Source of the DNA: Pontibacter virosus | GTDB lineage: Bacteria; Bacteroidota; Bacteroidia; Cytophagales; Hymenobacteraceae | Direction of reading: 5' to 3' | DNA length: 64,000 nucleotides | Assembly: GCF_003096355.1 (NCBI RefSeq) | Contig: NZ_QEKI01000009.1 | Span: 1 to 64,000, forward strand | In this document: piece after piece, positions 26,370 to 33,805 of the stretch | How positions within the stretch are numbered: the stretch's first letter is position 1 | How the letters are laid out: the number at the start of each line of letters is the position of its first letter | Position numbers and translations under genes: made by a program | Notes under the pieces: generated by a model | Database searches by the model: none | Told to the model about the DNA's origin: nothing | The model's input: only the letters and a program-made list of their open reading frames with translations

Positions 26370-27470
26370 ATGTCACAACCATTATTAAAACCGATAAAAC
26401 TACAGGATCTAGAACTTAACAACCGTGTGATCATGGCGCCGATGACGCGTAGCCGTGCTGCCAATGAAGGTAACGTGGCCAACGACCTGATGGCAACTTA
26501 TTATAGCCAACGGACCAGCGCGGGACTGATCATCTCGGAAGGTACTCAGATCTCGGAGCAGGCTGTGGGCTACATCAACACACCCGGCATTTACAGCAAA
26601 GAGCAGGTAGCAGGCTGGAAAAAAGTAACTGACGCCGTGCATGCCAAGGGTGGCAAGATCTTCGCGCAGCTGTGGCACGTAGGCCGCATGTCACACCCGG
26701 ATTTCCATAATGGCGAATTGCCTGTGGCACCCTCTGCCATTAATCCGAATGCGCAGGCTTACACGCCTCAGGGCTTCAAGAACACAGAAACACCTCGTGC
26801 GCTGACTATACCTGAGATCAAGCAGATCGTGCAGGACTACAAAGCGGCAGCCAAAAACGCAATAGACGCCGGTTTTGACGGCGTGGAGGTTCACTCCTCC
26901 AACGGCTACCTGCTGCACCAGTTCTTCAACGGTACTTCCAACACCCGCACCGATGAGTATGGTGGCTCCAAAGAAAACAGAGCCCGCATTCTGTTTGAAG
27001 TGATCGAGGCGATTCAGGAGGTGATGCCGCTAGAGCGCGTGGGTGTGCGGCTGAACCCGAGTCTACATGGCATTTTCGGAATGACGCTGGACGAGGAGAC
27101 CATCCCGACGTTCGACTACATCATCGAAAAGCTGAATAACTATAAGCTCTCATACCTGCACCTGTCGGAGCCTTTTAATGACGTAAGCGCTATACCTTAC
27201 GCAGAGCAAAACATTGCCAAGCGCTACCGTCCGATCTACAAAGGCAACCTAATTATCAATGCAGGCTTTACGCAAGAGAAAGGCAACGCCGTTATTGAGG
27301 CGGGTGAGGCTGACATGGTGGCTTTTGGAGTGCCGTTTATCGCCAACCCAGACCTTCCGGAGCGTTTCCGTCAAAATGAAAAACTGCAGGAAGCCGACAA
27401 AAACACATTTTACTCTCCTGGTGCCGAAGGCTACATCGATTACCCTTCCCTTGCGGAAGCAAAGGCCTAA
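26370..27470 (+). CDS. Old Yellow Enzyme family alkene reductase
   Basis: A 366-residue FMN-dependent TIM barrel. The N-terminus has LKPIKLQDLELNNRVIMAPMTR, the family signature. The substrate-activating pair is H174/N177 with Y179 (VEVHSSNGYLLHQFF), and the C-terminal phosphate-binding region is ADMVAFGVPFIANPDLPER. Such enzymes reduce activated C=C bonds of electrophiles such as enones, maleimides or nitro compounds with NAD(P)H. With the MarR and aldo-keto reductase genes upstream it fits a detoxification set. It is separated from the AKR gene by a repeat-rich 255-base gap, so it probably has its own promoter. Confidence 0.94.
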   Translation: MSQPLLKPIKLQDLELNNRVIMAPMTRSRAANEGNVANDLMATYYSQRTSAGLIISEGTQISEQAVGYINTPGIYSKEQVAGWKKVTDAVHAKGGKIFAQLWHVGRMSHPDFHNGELPVAPSAINPNAQAYTPQGFKNTETPRALTIPEIKQIVQDYKAAAKNAIDAGFDGVEVHSSNGYLLHQFFNGTSNTRTDEYGGSKENRARILFEVIEAIQEVMPLERVGVRLNPSLHGIFGMTLDEETIPTFDYIIEKLNNYKLSYLHLSEPFNDVSAIPYAEQNIAKRYRPIYKGNLIINAGFTQEKGNAVIEAGEADMVAFGVPFIANPDLPERFRQNEKLQEADKNTFYSPGAEGYIDYPSLAEAKA

Positions 27471-27499
27471 GCCAAAGGCGCTTTTTCATATATAGTTTG

Positions 27500-27543
27500 G
27501 CAAGCGCCAGCTACCCTAACCGGTGGCTGGCGCTTGCTTTTTA
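27500..27543 (+). terminator. Terminator of the Old Yellow Enzyme gene
   Basis: A 12-bp stem (GCAAGCGCCAGC at 27500-27511 with GCTGGCGCTTGC at 27526-27537), extended inwards by TACC/GGT pairing, is followed by five Ts. Confidence 0.88.
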
Positions 27544-27675
27544 AACCTTTCTCTCTGCTTTCAGTCTATACCCTTGAAAAATGCGCCTGCCCATTCATGA
27601 CAAAAGCGTAAAAGAAACTATATTTACTTTTTATACCTGCCGTACAAGGCAGGCGCTACACCTTCAACACGCACT

Positions 27676-28161
27676 ATGAAATTTAAAATACGAACGGGCT
27701 TCGGCTACGATGTGCACCAACTGCAGGAAGGGCTGGATTTCTGGCTCGGTGGCATCAAGATTCCGCACACGCACGGCGCACTAGGCCATTCCGACGCCGA
27801 TGTGCTGACACACGTCATCTGCGACGCCCTGCTGGGTGCCGCCAACATGCGCGACATCGGTTTCCACTTCTCCGACAAAGATCCACAGTATAAGGGCATT
27901 GATAGCAAGATCCTGCTCAAAGAAGTCATGCACCTGCTTTCCCGCGAAGGCTACGAGATCGGTAACATTGACTCGACCATCTGCCTGCAGGAGCCGAAAG
28001 TGAATCCGCATATACCGGATATGAAAGCTTGTCTGGCCAAAGTGATGGGTATACCGGAGCAAGACATTTCTATCAAGGCCACCACCACTGAGCACCTGGG
28101 CTTTGTGGGTAAAAAAGAAGGTGTGGCGGCTTTTGCAACTGTACTCATCTATAAGCAATAA
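27676..28161 (+). CDS. ispF: 2-C-methyl-D-erythritol 2,4-cyclodiphosphate synthase
   Basis: Catalyses the fifth step of the non-mevalonate isoprenoid pathway, forming the cyclic diphosphate with loss of CMP. The 161 residues match the family length. The divalent-metal ligands D12, H14 and H46 are present (GYDVHQL, ADVLTH). Other signatures are GHSDADV, the IGFHFSD loop, and the C-terminal IKATTTEHLGFVGKKEGVAAFATV. It is monocistronic or cotranscribed with the M28 peptidase 34 bases downstream. The rest of the pathway lies elsewhere. Confidence 0.97.
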   Translation: MKFKIRTGFGYDVHQLQEGLDFWLGGIKIPHTHGALGHSDADVLTHVICDALLGAANMRDIGFHFSDKDPQYKGIDSKILLKEVMHLLSREGYEIGNIDSTICLQEPKVNPHIPDMKACLAKVMGIPEQDISIKATTTEHLGFVGKKEGVAAFATVLIYKQ

Positions 28162-28195
28162 CAATCACTAACCCTTTTCTTCACCTTACAAAGAC

Positions 28196-29848
28196 ATGAA
28201 GTATAACAAGTTTTATGTGTATGCGCTGGCTGCCTTCCTGACCACAGGTTGCGCTACGACGCCTACTACCACAACCAGCACCACCGCTGAGGCACCTGTT
28301 GCAGACGCCGACAGACTCCGCGAAGCTGCTCCTAAGTATGCGGCCACTATCACCGCCGCTGATTTGTCCAAGCACCTCAACATCATCGCCTCAGACGAGT
28401 ACGAAGGGCGCGATACAGGCTCTAAAGGTCTGCAAATGGCGGCTGAGTACATCTCCCGCGAGTTTAAAGAAGATGGCCTTGTTGGTCCAGTGAAAACCAA
28501 CGCCAACCCATACTATCAGCCGGTTAATCTGGAGCGCAGCCAATGGGGCGAAGGCTACCTGATGGTGGGCAAGCAAAAGTTCATGATGGGCCAGGACTTC
28601 TTCGTGCTGGGCGCTTCGCCATACCAGACGGAGCAGACTGCTGAAGTGGTGTTCGCGGGCTACGGCATCGATGCTGACAATTACTCTGATTACGCCAACT
28701 TGGACGTGACAGGCAAAATGGTTGTGGTGCTGGGTGGTGAGCCGAAAAGCGCCGACGGCAAGTTCCTGGTGAGCGGTACTGAAAAGGCTTCTGACTGGGG
28801 CAATGACTTCCGTACCAAGCGCAACGCCGCCACCAAGCGCGGTGCCAAGAGTGTGCTGGTAGTAACTGGTACTAACGCCGGTGAGTTTACGACCATGACA
28901 CAGCGCTACCGCAATTTCCTGACGCGTCCGTCAATCGGTCTGAAGGGCAACGGCACACAGGGAGGAGCTACAGCTGCCATGATGGTATCGCCACAGGTAG
29001 GTGCGGCCTTGCTGGGTACGACTCCTGAGAAAATGCTGGCCTACGCCAATGAAGTAGCTAAAGCGGGCAAACCAACTGCGGGTACGTTCACTGCCGTGAA
29101 AGACGTAAAAGTGAAGACCGAGCGTAACAGCACAGCGCTTCCATCTGATAACGTGTTGGGCTACATCGAGGGCACTGACAAGAAAGATGAAGTGATCGTG
29201 GTTACGGCTCATTACGACCACGTAGGTATAGAAGATGGCGAAATCTTCAACGGCGCTAACGACGATGGTTCTGGTACAGTAGCTGTTGTAGAACTGGCTG
29301 AGGCTTTTGCGCAGGCGAAGAAAGATGGCATGGGTCCACGTCGCAGCATTCTGTTTATGCTCGTTACGGCCGAGGAAAAAGGCCTGTTGGGTTCTGAGTA
29401 CTACGCCAACAACCCGATTTTCCCGCTTGAGAACACAGTAGCCAACATCAACATCGACATGATCGGCCGCATGGATTTCGACGCTGAAAAGACCAACGAC
29501 CAGAATTACATTTACGTGATCGGTGCCGACAAGCTTTCTTCTGAACTGCACCAGATCAATGAAGAGATGAACGAGAAGCACGTAGGCCTGCGCCTCGACT
29601 ACAAGTTCAACGACGAGAACGACCCGAACCGCTTCTACTACCGCTCTGACCACTATAACTTCGCCAAAAACGGTATTCCGATCGTGTTCTACTTCAACGG
29701 TGTGCACGCTGACTACCACAAAGCAACTGACACGGTAGACAAGATTCTTTTCGAGAAAGCTGAGAAAGCTGCTCGTCTGGCGTTCCACGTGACCTGGGAG
29801 CTGGCCAACCGCGACAACCGCATTGTAGTGGACAGCAATAAAAAGTAA
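28196..29848 (+). CDS. M28 family zinc aminopeptidase lipoprotein
   Basis: The 550-residue protein has a signal ending in lipobox TTGC (C19), then a Thr-rich stretch. A protease-associated (PA) domain insert lies at about 140-300 (EVVFAGYGIDADNYSDY). The M28 catalytic domain follows at about 320-540. Metal ligands and the catalytic Glu lie in VTAHYDHVG, NGANDDGSG, TAEEKGLLGSEYY and NIDMIGRMD, with the last His in HADYHKATDT. It should cut N-terminal residues from peptides at the cell envelope. A strong terminator follows. Confidence 0.93.
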   Translation: MKYNKFYVYALAAFLTTGCATTPTTTTSTTAEAPVADADRLREAAPKYAATITAADLSKHLNIIASDEYEGRDTGSKGLQMAAEYISREFKEDGLVGPVKTNANPYYQPVNLERSQWGEGYLMVGKQKFMMGQDFFVLGASPYQTEQTAEVVFAGYGIDADNYSDYANLDVTGKMVVVLGGEPKSADGKFLVSGTEKASDWGNDFRTKRNAATKRGAKSVLVVTGTNAGEFTTMTQRYRNFLTRPSIGLKGNGTQGGATAAMMVSPQVGAALLGTTPEKMLAYANEVAKAGKPTAGTFTAVKDVKVKTERNSTALPSDNVLGYIEGTDKKDEVIVVTAHYDHVGIEDGEIFNGANDDGSGTVAVVELAEAFAQAKKDGMGPRRSILFMLVTAEEKGLLGSEYYANNPIFPLENTVANINIDMIGRMDFDAEKTNDQNYIYVIGADKLSSELHQINEEMNEKHVGLRLDYKFNDENDPNRFYYRSDHYNFAKNGIPIVFYFNGVHADYHKATDTVDKILFEKAEKAARLAFHVTWELANRDNRIVVDSNKK

Positions 29849-29911
29849 CACACTAAACCCGCACGAGCGGCCGTTTATCATAAAAACAATCCGCTTTTAT
29901 TAGCTTTGAGG

Positions 29912-29945
29912 AAAACACCCTAACTTTAAGGGTGTTTTTCTTTTA
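29912..29945 (+). terminator. Terminator of the M28 peptidase gene
   Basis: A perfect 10-bp stem (AAAACACCCT at 29912-29921 with AGGGTGTTTT at 29929-29938) with a 7-base loop continues into a T-rich tail. Confidence 0.88.
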
Positions 29946-29997
29946 ATAGCACTTCCTGAAATCAGCCATTTTCAGGAAAGACCATAGGGTTTAACTT

Positions 29998-31374
29998 ATG
30001 AGTAGACTAAAACAGTTTCTGCAGGACGCCGAAACAAAATCATTTGATCTGGGCCACCGCTCCACCATTAAGTTCAACATCGGCAAGTACAATGCCGCTG
30101 TGCAGCGTGGCCTTACCCAATACAGTGATCACGAGCTCGCCCGCGAAAGGGCTTCTTTTATAAAAACGAACGCCATCAACAACCTGGACAAGTACCTGAT
30201 GGAGTTTGAGTCAAACTTTACGGCCCGTGGCGGCAAAGTGATCTGGGCCCGCAACGCCGAAGAGGCGCTCAAGGAGATCGGCCAGATCATGAAACGCAAG
30301 CGTGCCCGTTCGGTAGTGAAGTCGAAATCGATGACGACGGAGGAGATTCATTTGAATAACTTCCTAGAGAAGAACGGCATTGAGACCGTAGAGACGGACT
30401 TGGGCGAGTACATTGTGCAGTTGGCTGAGCAGCGGCCTTACCACATCGTCACGCCTGCCATGCACATGTCCAAGAAAGACATTGCCGACCTCTTTGTAAA
30501 GAAGCTAAATATCGCCCCAACCGACAGCGCCGAAGAACTAGTAGCTACCGCCCGCCGCTTGCTTCGCGCCAAGTATACCGAGGCCGAAGTAGGTATAACC
30601 GGGGGTAACTTCCTCCTGGCTGATATTGGCGGTGTAGCCGTAACGGAGAACGAAGGCAACGGCCGCTTGTCCACCGCTTTCCCGAAGACGCACATTGCGA
30701 TTGTAGGTATAGAGAAGGTATTGCCCTCCGTGATGGACCTGGACCTATTCTGGCCATTGCTGAGCACTAGCGGCACTGGCCAGCAAGTGACGATTTATAA
30801 TACCATCTTCACAGGCCCACGCCAGCCAAACGAGAAGGACGGCCCGGAAGAGATGTATGTCGTGCTGCTCGACAACGGTCGCACAGAACTGCTTGCCCTG
30901 CCTGAAAAGCGGGAAGCACTGAACTGCATCCGCTGCGGCGCCTGCCTTAATGTGTGCCCAGTATACAAGAACATCGGCGGCCATACCTACGAGAGTACCT
31001 ACAGCGGCCCGATCGGTTCGGTGATCACGCCGCACTACAACGGCATGGCCGAGAACAAGCACCTGAGCTTTGCCAGTTCGCTTTGTGGCGCCTGCACCTC
31101 GGTTTGCCCGGTGAAGATTAACATCCACAACCTGCTGCTGCTCAACCGCCGCCAGAGTGTGGAGCAAGGCTTTACTGAAAAGAGCGAGCGTACCACCTTT
31201 AAGCTTTGGCTAAAAGCCATGAAAAGCCGCAAGCTGTTGAATATGGCACCGGCCGGGGTAAAGAATTTTGTGCTGAAGCAAGTGCTGAAAGATACATGGA
31301 GCAAGCGGAGAGAGCCATTACAAGTAGCACCTAAGTCGTTTAACCAGCTTTGGAAGGAGCGGGAGGGGAAGTAA
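29998..31374 (+). CDS. lutB: LutB/LldF family L-lactate oxidation iron-sulfur protein
   Basis: The 458-residue protein has the LUD domain (about 60-300) and two ferredoxin-type cysteine clusters: C310-x2-C313-x2-C316-x3-C320 (CIRCGACLNVCP) and C363-x2-C366-x3-C370 (CGACTSVCP). LutB works with LutA and LutC to oxidise L-lactate to pyruvate at the membrane. Neither partner gene is adjacent: the next 770 bases are gene-free and the upstream gene is a peptidase. The partners are presumably elsewhere in the genome. A short leader separates it from the terminator of the M28 gene. Confidence 0.92.
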   Translation: MSRLKQFLQDAETKSFDLGHRSTIKFNIGKYNAAVQRGLTQYSDHELARERASFIKTNAINNLDKYLMEFESNFTARGGKVIWARNAEEALKEIGQIMKRKRARSVVKSKSMTTEEIHLNNFLEKNGIETVETDLGEYIVQLAEQRPYHIVTPAMHMSKKDIADLFVKKLNIAPTDSAEELVATARRLLRAKYTEAEVGITGGNFLLADIGGVAVTENEGNGRLSTAFPKTHIAIVGIEKVLPSVMDLDLFWPLLSTSGTGQQVTIYNTIFTGPRQPNEKDGPEEMYVVLLDNGRTELLALPEKREALNCIRCGACLNVCPVYKNIGGHTYESTYSGPIGSVITPHYNGMAENKHLSFASSLCGACTSVCPVKINIHNLLLLNRRQSVEQGFTEKSERTTFKLWLKAMKSRKLLNMAPAGVKNFVLKQVLKDTWSKRREPLQVAPKSFNQLWKEREGK

Positions 31375-31436
31375 TCTGAATCAGGATTTTCAGGATGCTC
31401 GTATAAGATTGTCATCCTCCTGCCCCCTTCTCTGCC

Positions 31437-31845
31437 GAGGGCCCCTACCCCCAAGGGGGACTATGGGCTACTGCTTCTCCATCTGTCATCCTGAAAGGAT
31501 CTTGGTGGAAAGGAGGTTAAGCCTTGCTATAATACACCCCTACCCCTCTCTTATAGAGGGCCCCTACCCCAGAGGGGAATTTCAGCCGCTACCAATTGGG
31601 AGGTATAAGTTTCGTAGCTGTAGCAGTTCCTTTGAAGTACCGGGTCCAACCACCCCTAACCCCTCCTTATCCAAGGCGGGGAATCTGTAACTGCCGCCCG
31701 CAAGGTATAAGCATTGTAGCAAAGAGTGTTGGTAGGTATAGCAAGACTAACTTGCCCCTTGAGCTACGAAGCAGATCGCTGTAGCCAGGTGCACTTTGCG
31801 GCGCTCCACTGTTTGAGCGGTCAGCGAGTGGGGGTAGGGGCCCTC
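31437..31845. repeat. Dispersed GAGGGCCCCTACCCC repeat, three copies
   Basis: Direct copies at 31437-31452 and 31556-31570 and an exact inverted copy at 31830-31845 (16 bases identical to the first, reverse complemented). Related CACCCCTA(A)CCCCTC stretches lie at about 31535 and 31650. These suggest fragments of one repeated intergenic element. Confidence 0.65.
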
Positions 31846-31870
31846 GATTTGGAGCGTCTTGATTTTTTTG

Positions 31871-31900
31871 CTTACTTTTTTCATCAAGGAAAAAAGTAAG
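31871..31900. repeat. 12-bp perfect hairpin with T/A-rich arms
   Basis: CTTACTTTTTTC at 31871-31882 pairs with GAAAAAAGTAAG at 31889-31900 around an ATCAAG loop. It is not directly next to a stop codon. It may be part of a decayed repeat or a terminator-like relic. Confidence 0.55.
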
Positions 31901-31982
31901 GCCCGCCCGGCCAGGGCAAGCTATAAAAAAATAAAGGATACTATACCTGTAACAGCAGTCCCTAGAAGCCATACCTAGCAAC

Positions 31983-32026
31983 GGGGCCAGAGGCCCCATC
32001 ATAGTAGACACGAGCGTAGACGCTCG
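31983..32026. repeat. Two short REP-like hairpins
   Basis: GGGGCC-AGA-GGCCCC at 31983-31997 shares the GCCAGAGGC core with 26152-26186. CGAGCGT-AG-ACGCTCG at 32011-32026 is preceded by GACA and followed by CGCTA; the hairpin at 43111-43127 has the same flank pattern (AACA before, CGCTA after). Confidence 0.5.
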
Positions 32027-32051
32027 CGCTATGGATTTGCCATATAAACGC

Positions 32052-32084
32052 AAAAGGCCTGCAAAATCAAATTGCAGGCCTTTT
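32052..32084 (-). terminator. Bidirectional terminator of the asparagine synthetase-like gene
   Basis: A perfect 13-bp stem (32052-32064 with 32072-32084) encloses a 7-base loop, with A and T runs within the arms. It lies about 60 bases past the stop of the leftward gene and would also stop rightward transcripts. Confidence 0.85.
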
Positions 32085-32144
32085 ATGTTCCATTGTGTGC
32101 CTGGTCTCCCAGGCAATTATTACCTTCGTCCATACCTTATACCT

Positions 32145-33098
32145 TTAAAAAATAGCAGGAGTGCATGGTTTACGAGAGAAGACTGTAGCTTCATTCACAT
32201 CTTTCAGGCGGCAGATGAAACGCGTCAGACGCTCCACACCGAAACCTGCACCAGCTGTCTTAGGCAGCAAGCCTGCTTTGGCAACTTCCAGATAATGCCT
32301 GAACGTCTCCTTGCTGGTCCCCACTTCCTCCATCCGCTTCAGTATCTGCTTGTACTCATGCTCGCGCTCGGCTCCAGACAAACCCTCACCAAAGCCCTCC
32401 GGCCAGATCACATCGTAGTTCAGGTAAGTGCCGCGGCGGCTTGGGTCTTCTTTGTCGTAGAACTCGCGTTTGTGGTTGATCAGCCAGAACGGCTCTGTCG
32501 ACTCCTCCGATTTAATCGCTTCGTAGTCCGGGCCAAGGGCGGCTTCCAGCTTTTCGGTGCGGTATACCGGCCATTTTTCGTACTGTGGCAGCAACTCACC
32601 ACGCAGTTCCGTCAGAAGTTCCGGAATATCTCTGTTCAGACTAGCGAAGATGTAGTTGACCAGTTCCTCCATAAATTCCATCACAAAAAAACGGTCTTTG
32701 CCACGGAACTCGAAGTCTACCTGCGTGAACTCAAATAAGTGACGGCCTGTGTCGGCACGGTCGGAGAACTCCAGGCGCACGTTGGGCGATACGATGTACA
32801 GACTGTCCAGTTCGGGGTTTACCAAAGCAAGCTGCTTATGGAAAATCATGGACTTAGTAAGGCTCCAGCGCTGGTCAGCATATCCGATGCTGGCATCTAC
32901 AACGCCGTGGTTGAGCGGATCGGTGATAGGCGAAAGCATCAGCGGCATCAGCTGCGTCAGGCCTTTTTTGAACATAAAGTCGTGCGTGGCACGGATGATA
33001 CCCTGCTGTACCTTAAGCACTTTGGGCAGGGAAGGGCGGCTCAGGTGCTTCATAGTAGCTTCCAGCACCGTCGGTTCTGTGAGTGTTTGCAATTCCAT
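32145..33098 (-). CDS. Asparagine synthetase A related to asparaginyl-tRNA synthetase (AS-AR type)
   Basis: The 317-residue protein is a class II Asp/Asn/Lys-type aminoacyl-tRNA synthetase catalytic core with no N-terminal OB-fold for tRNA binding. Motif 2 is visible as GRHLFEFTQVDFEF, and motif 3 as GAGFGVERLTRFICRLKDV. Archaeal proteins of this build (for example from Pyrococcus abyssi) make asparagine from aspartate and ammonia with ATP. The divergent neighbour is an AsnC/Lrp regulator, and AsnC controls asparagine synthetase A in Escherichia coli, which supports the call. A role as a tRNA-synthetase paralogue with another substrate is not excluded. The start is the ATG at 33098, behind a consensus -7 box. 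Confidence 0.8.
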   Translation of the reverse strand: MELQTLTEPTVLEATMKHLSRPSLPKVLKVQQGIIRATHDFMFKKGLTQLMPLMLSPITDPLNHGVVDASIGYADQRWSLTKSMIFHKQLALVNPELDSLYIVSPNVRLEFSDRADTGRHLFEFTQVDFEFRGKDRFFVMEFMEELVNYIFASLNRDIPELLTELRGELLPQYEKWPVYRTEKLEAALGPDYEAIKSEESTEPFWLINHKREFYDKEDPSRRGTYLNYDVIWPEGFGEGLSGAEREHEYKQILKRMEEVGTSKETFRHYLEVAKAGLLPKTAGAGFGVERLTRFICRLKDVNEATVFSRKPCTPAIF

Positions 33099-33130
33099 TC
33101 TATCTTATATTTTAACAAATTGATGTATTA

Positions 33131-33138
33131 CAAACTTA
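33131..33138 (-). promoter_or_regulatory. -7 box of the asparagine synthetase-like gene
   Basis: TAAGTTTG on the minus strand matches TAnnTTTG exactly, 33 bases before the ATG. No clear -33 box was seen. Confidence 0.45.
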
Positions 33139-33151
33139 ATTATCAGCAATA

Positions 33152-33205
33152 TATATTGAAAATTATTTAACATTTAATTATTTTTGTTGAAATACAATCA
33201 ATATA
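33152..33205. promoter_or_regulatory. Possible AsnC/Lrp operator in the divergent control region
   Basis: TATATTGA (33152-33159) and its exact complement TCAATATA (33198-33205) flank a 38-base AT-rich stretch, with TTGAAATACAA nearby. Lrp-family proteins bind multiple AT-rich inverted half-sites, so this is a fair candidate for joint control of both divergent genes. Confidence 0.35.
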
Positions 33206-33253
33206 AGACACCTATTGTTGCTTAATTTTTAAAACACAGGATACAAATCGGGA

Positions 33254-33718
33254 ATGGATTCACAAATTGATAAACTTGACCGCCAGATTCTGCACCTACT
33301 GATGCAGAATGTGAACCGCGCCTACACGGATATTGCCAAAGAGTTAGGCGTTTCGGGCGGCACAATACACGTGCGCCTCAAGAAAATGACGGAGATGGGC
33401 ATTGTGCAGGGCGCACAGTTGCTGATAAACCCTGCGGCCATAGGCTACGATATCTGTGCCTTTATCGGGGTGTTTCTGGAGAAGGGTTCTGCTTACAAAG
33501 AGGTAGTAGAGAAGATGCGCCTTATACCGGAGATTGTCGAGCTGCACTATACTACTGGCGAATACAGTATGTTCGTCAAGATCATCTGCCGCGACACGCA
33601 ACACCTGCGTGAAGTGCTCAACGAAAAAATGCAAGGTATAGCGGGGGTGCACCGCACCGAAACGTTTATCTCGCTGGAGGAAAGTATTACGCGGCAGATT
33701 TCGGTGGGGGTAGAGTAG
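33254..33718 (+). CDS. AsnC/Lrp family transcriptional regulator
   Basis: A 154-residue protein with the family layout: N-terminal winged HTH (LDRQILHLLMQNVNRAYTDIAKELGVSGGTIHVRLKKMTEMGI, residues about 7-50) and a C-terminal RAM ligand-binding domain (about 65-145), with EYSMFVKIICRDTQHLREVL. The HTH SGGTIHVRLKKM segment resembles E. coli AsnC. It is divergent from an asparagine synthetase-like gene across 155 AT-rich bases. Asparagine is the likely effector, by analogy with E. coli AsnC; this is inferred. A terminator follows. Confidence 0.92.
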   Translation: MDSQIDKLDRQILHLLMQNVNRAYTDIAKELGVSGGTIHVRLKKMTEMGIVQGAQLLINPAAIGYDICAFIGVFLEKGSAYKEVVEKMRLIPEIVELHYTTGEYSMFVKIICRDTQHLREVLNEKMQGIAGVHRTETFISLEESITRQISVGVE

Positions 33719-33725
33719 GTATAGC

Positions 33726-33757
33726 AAAGCCGCTTCGAACTGATCTGAAGCGGCTTT
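33726..33757 (+). terminator. Terminator of the AsnC/Lrp gene
   Basis: An 11-bp perfect stem (AAAGCCGCTTC with GAAGCGGCTTT) with a 10-base loop lies 7 bases after the stop; the T run is short. Confidence 0.75.
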
Positions 33758-33805
33758 ATGTTTATCTGGGCTTTATGTTTTGCTACACTTGTATTCAGCT
33801 ATACC

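Larger units (their letters stand above)
31375..32144. other. Repeat-rich gene-free region
   Basis: About 770 bases with no credible gene; frames that stay open here have no start context or family features. It holds three copies of GAGGGCCCCTACCCC (one inverted), a 12-bp hairpin at 31871-31900, REP-like hairpins at 31983-31997 and 32011-32026, several AGGTATA motifs, and a terminator at 32052-32084. It looks like a dumping ground for small intergenic repeats. Confidence 0.7.

Noticed and set aside
28931-29881. 316-codon open frame on the minus strand opposite the M28 peptidase
   Set aside because: A mirror of the peptidase gene; no family features, and the sense gene has all zinc ligands.
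31667-32116. 149-codon minus-strand frame in the repeat-rich region
   Set aside because: It runs through hairpins and repeated words, with no recognisable domain.
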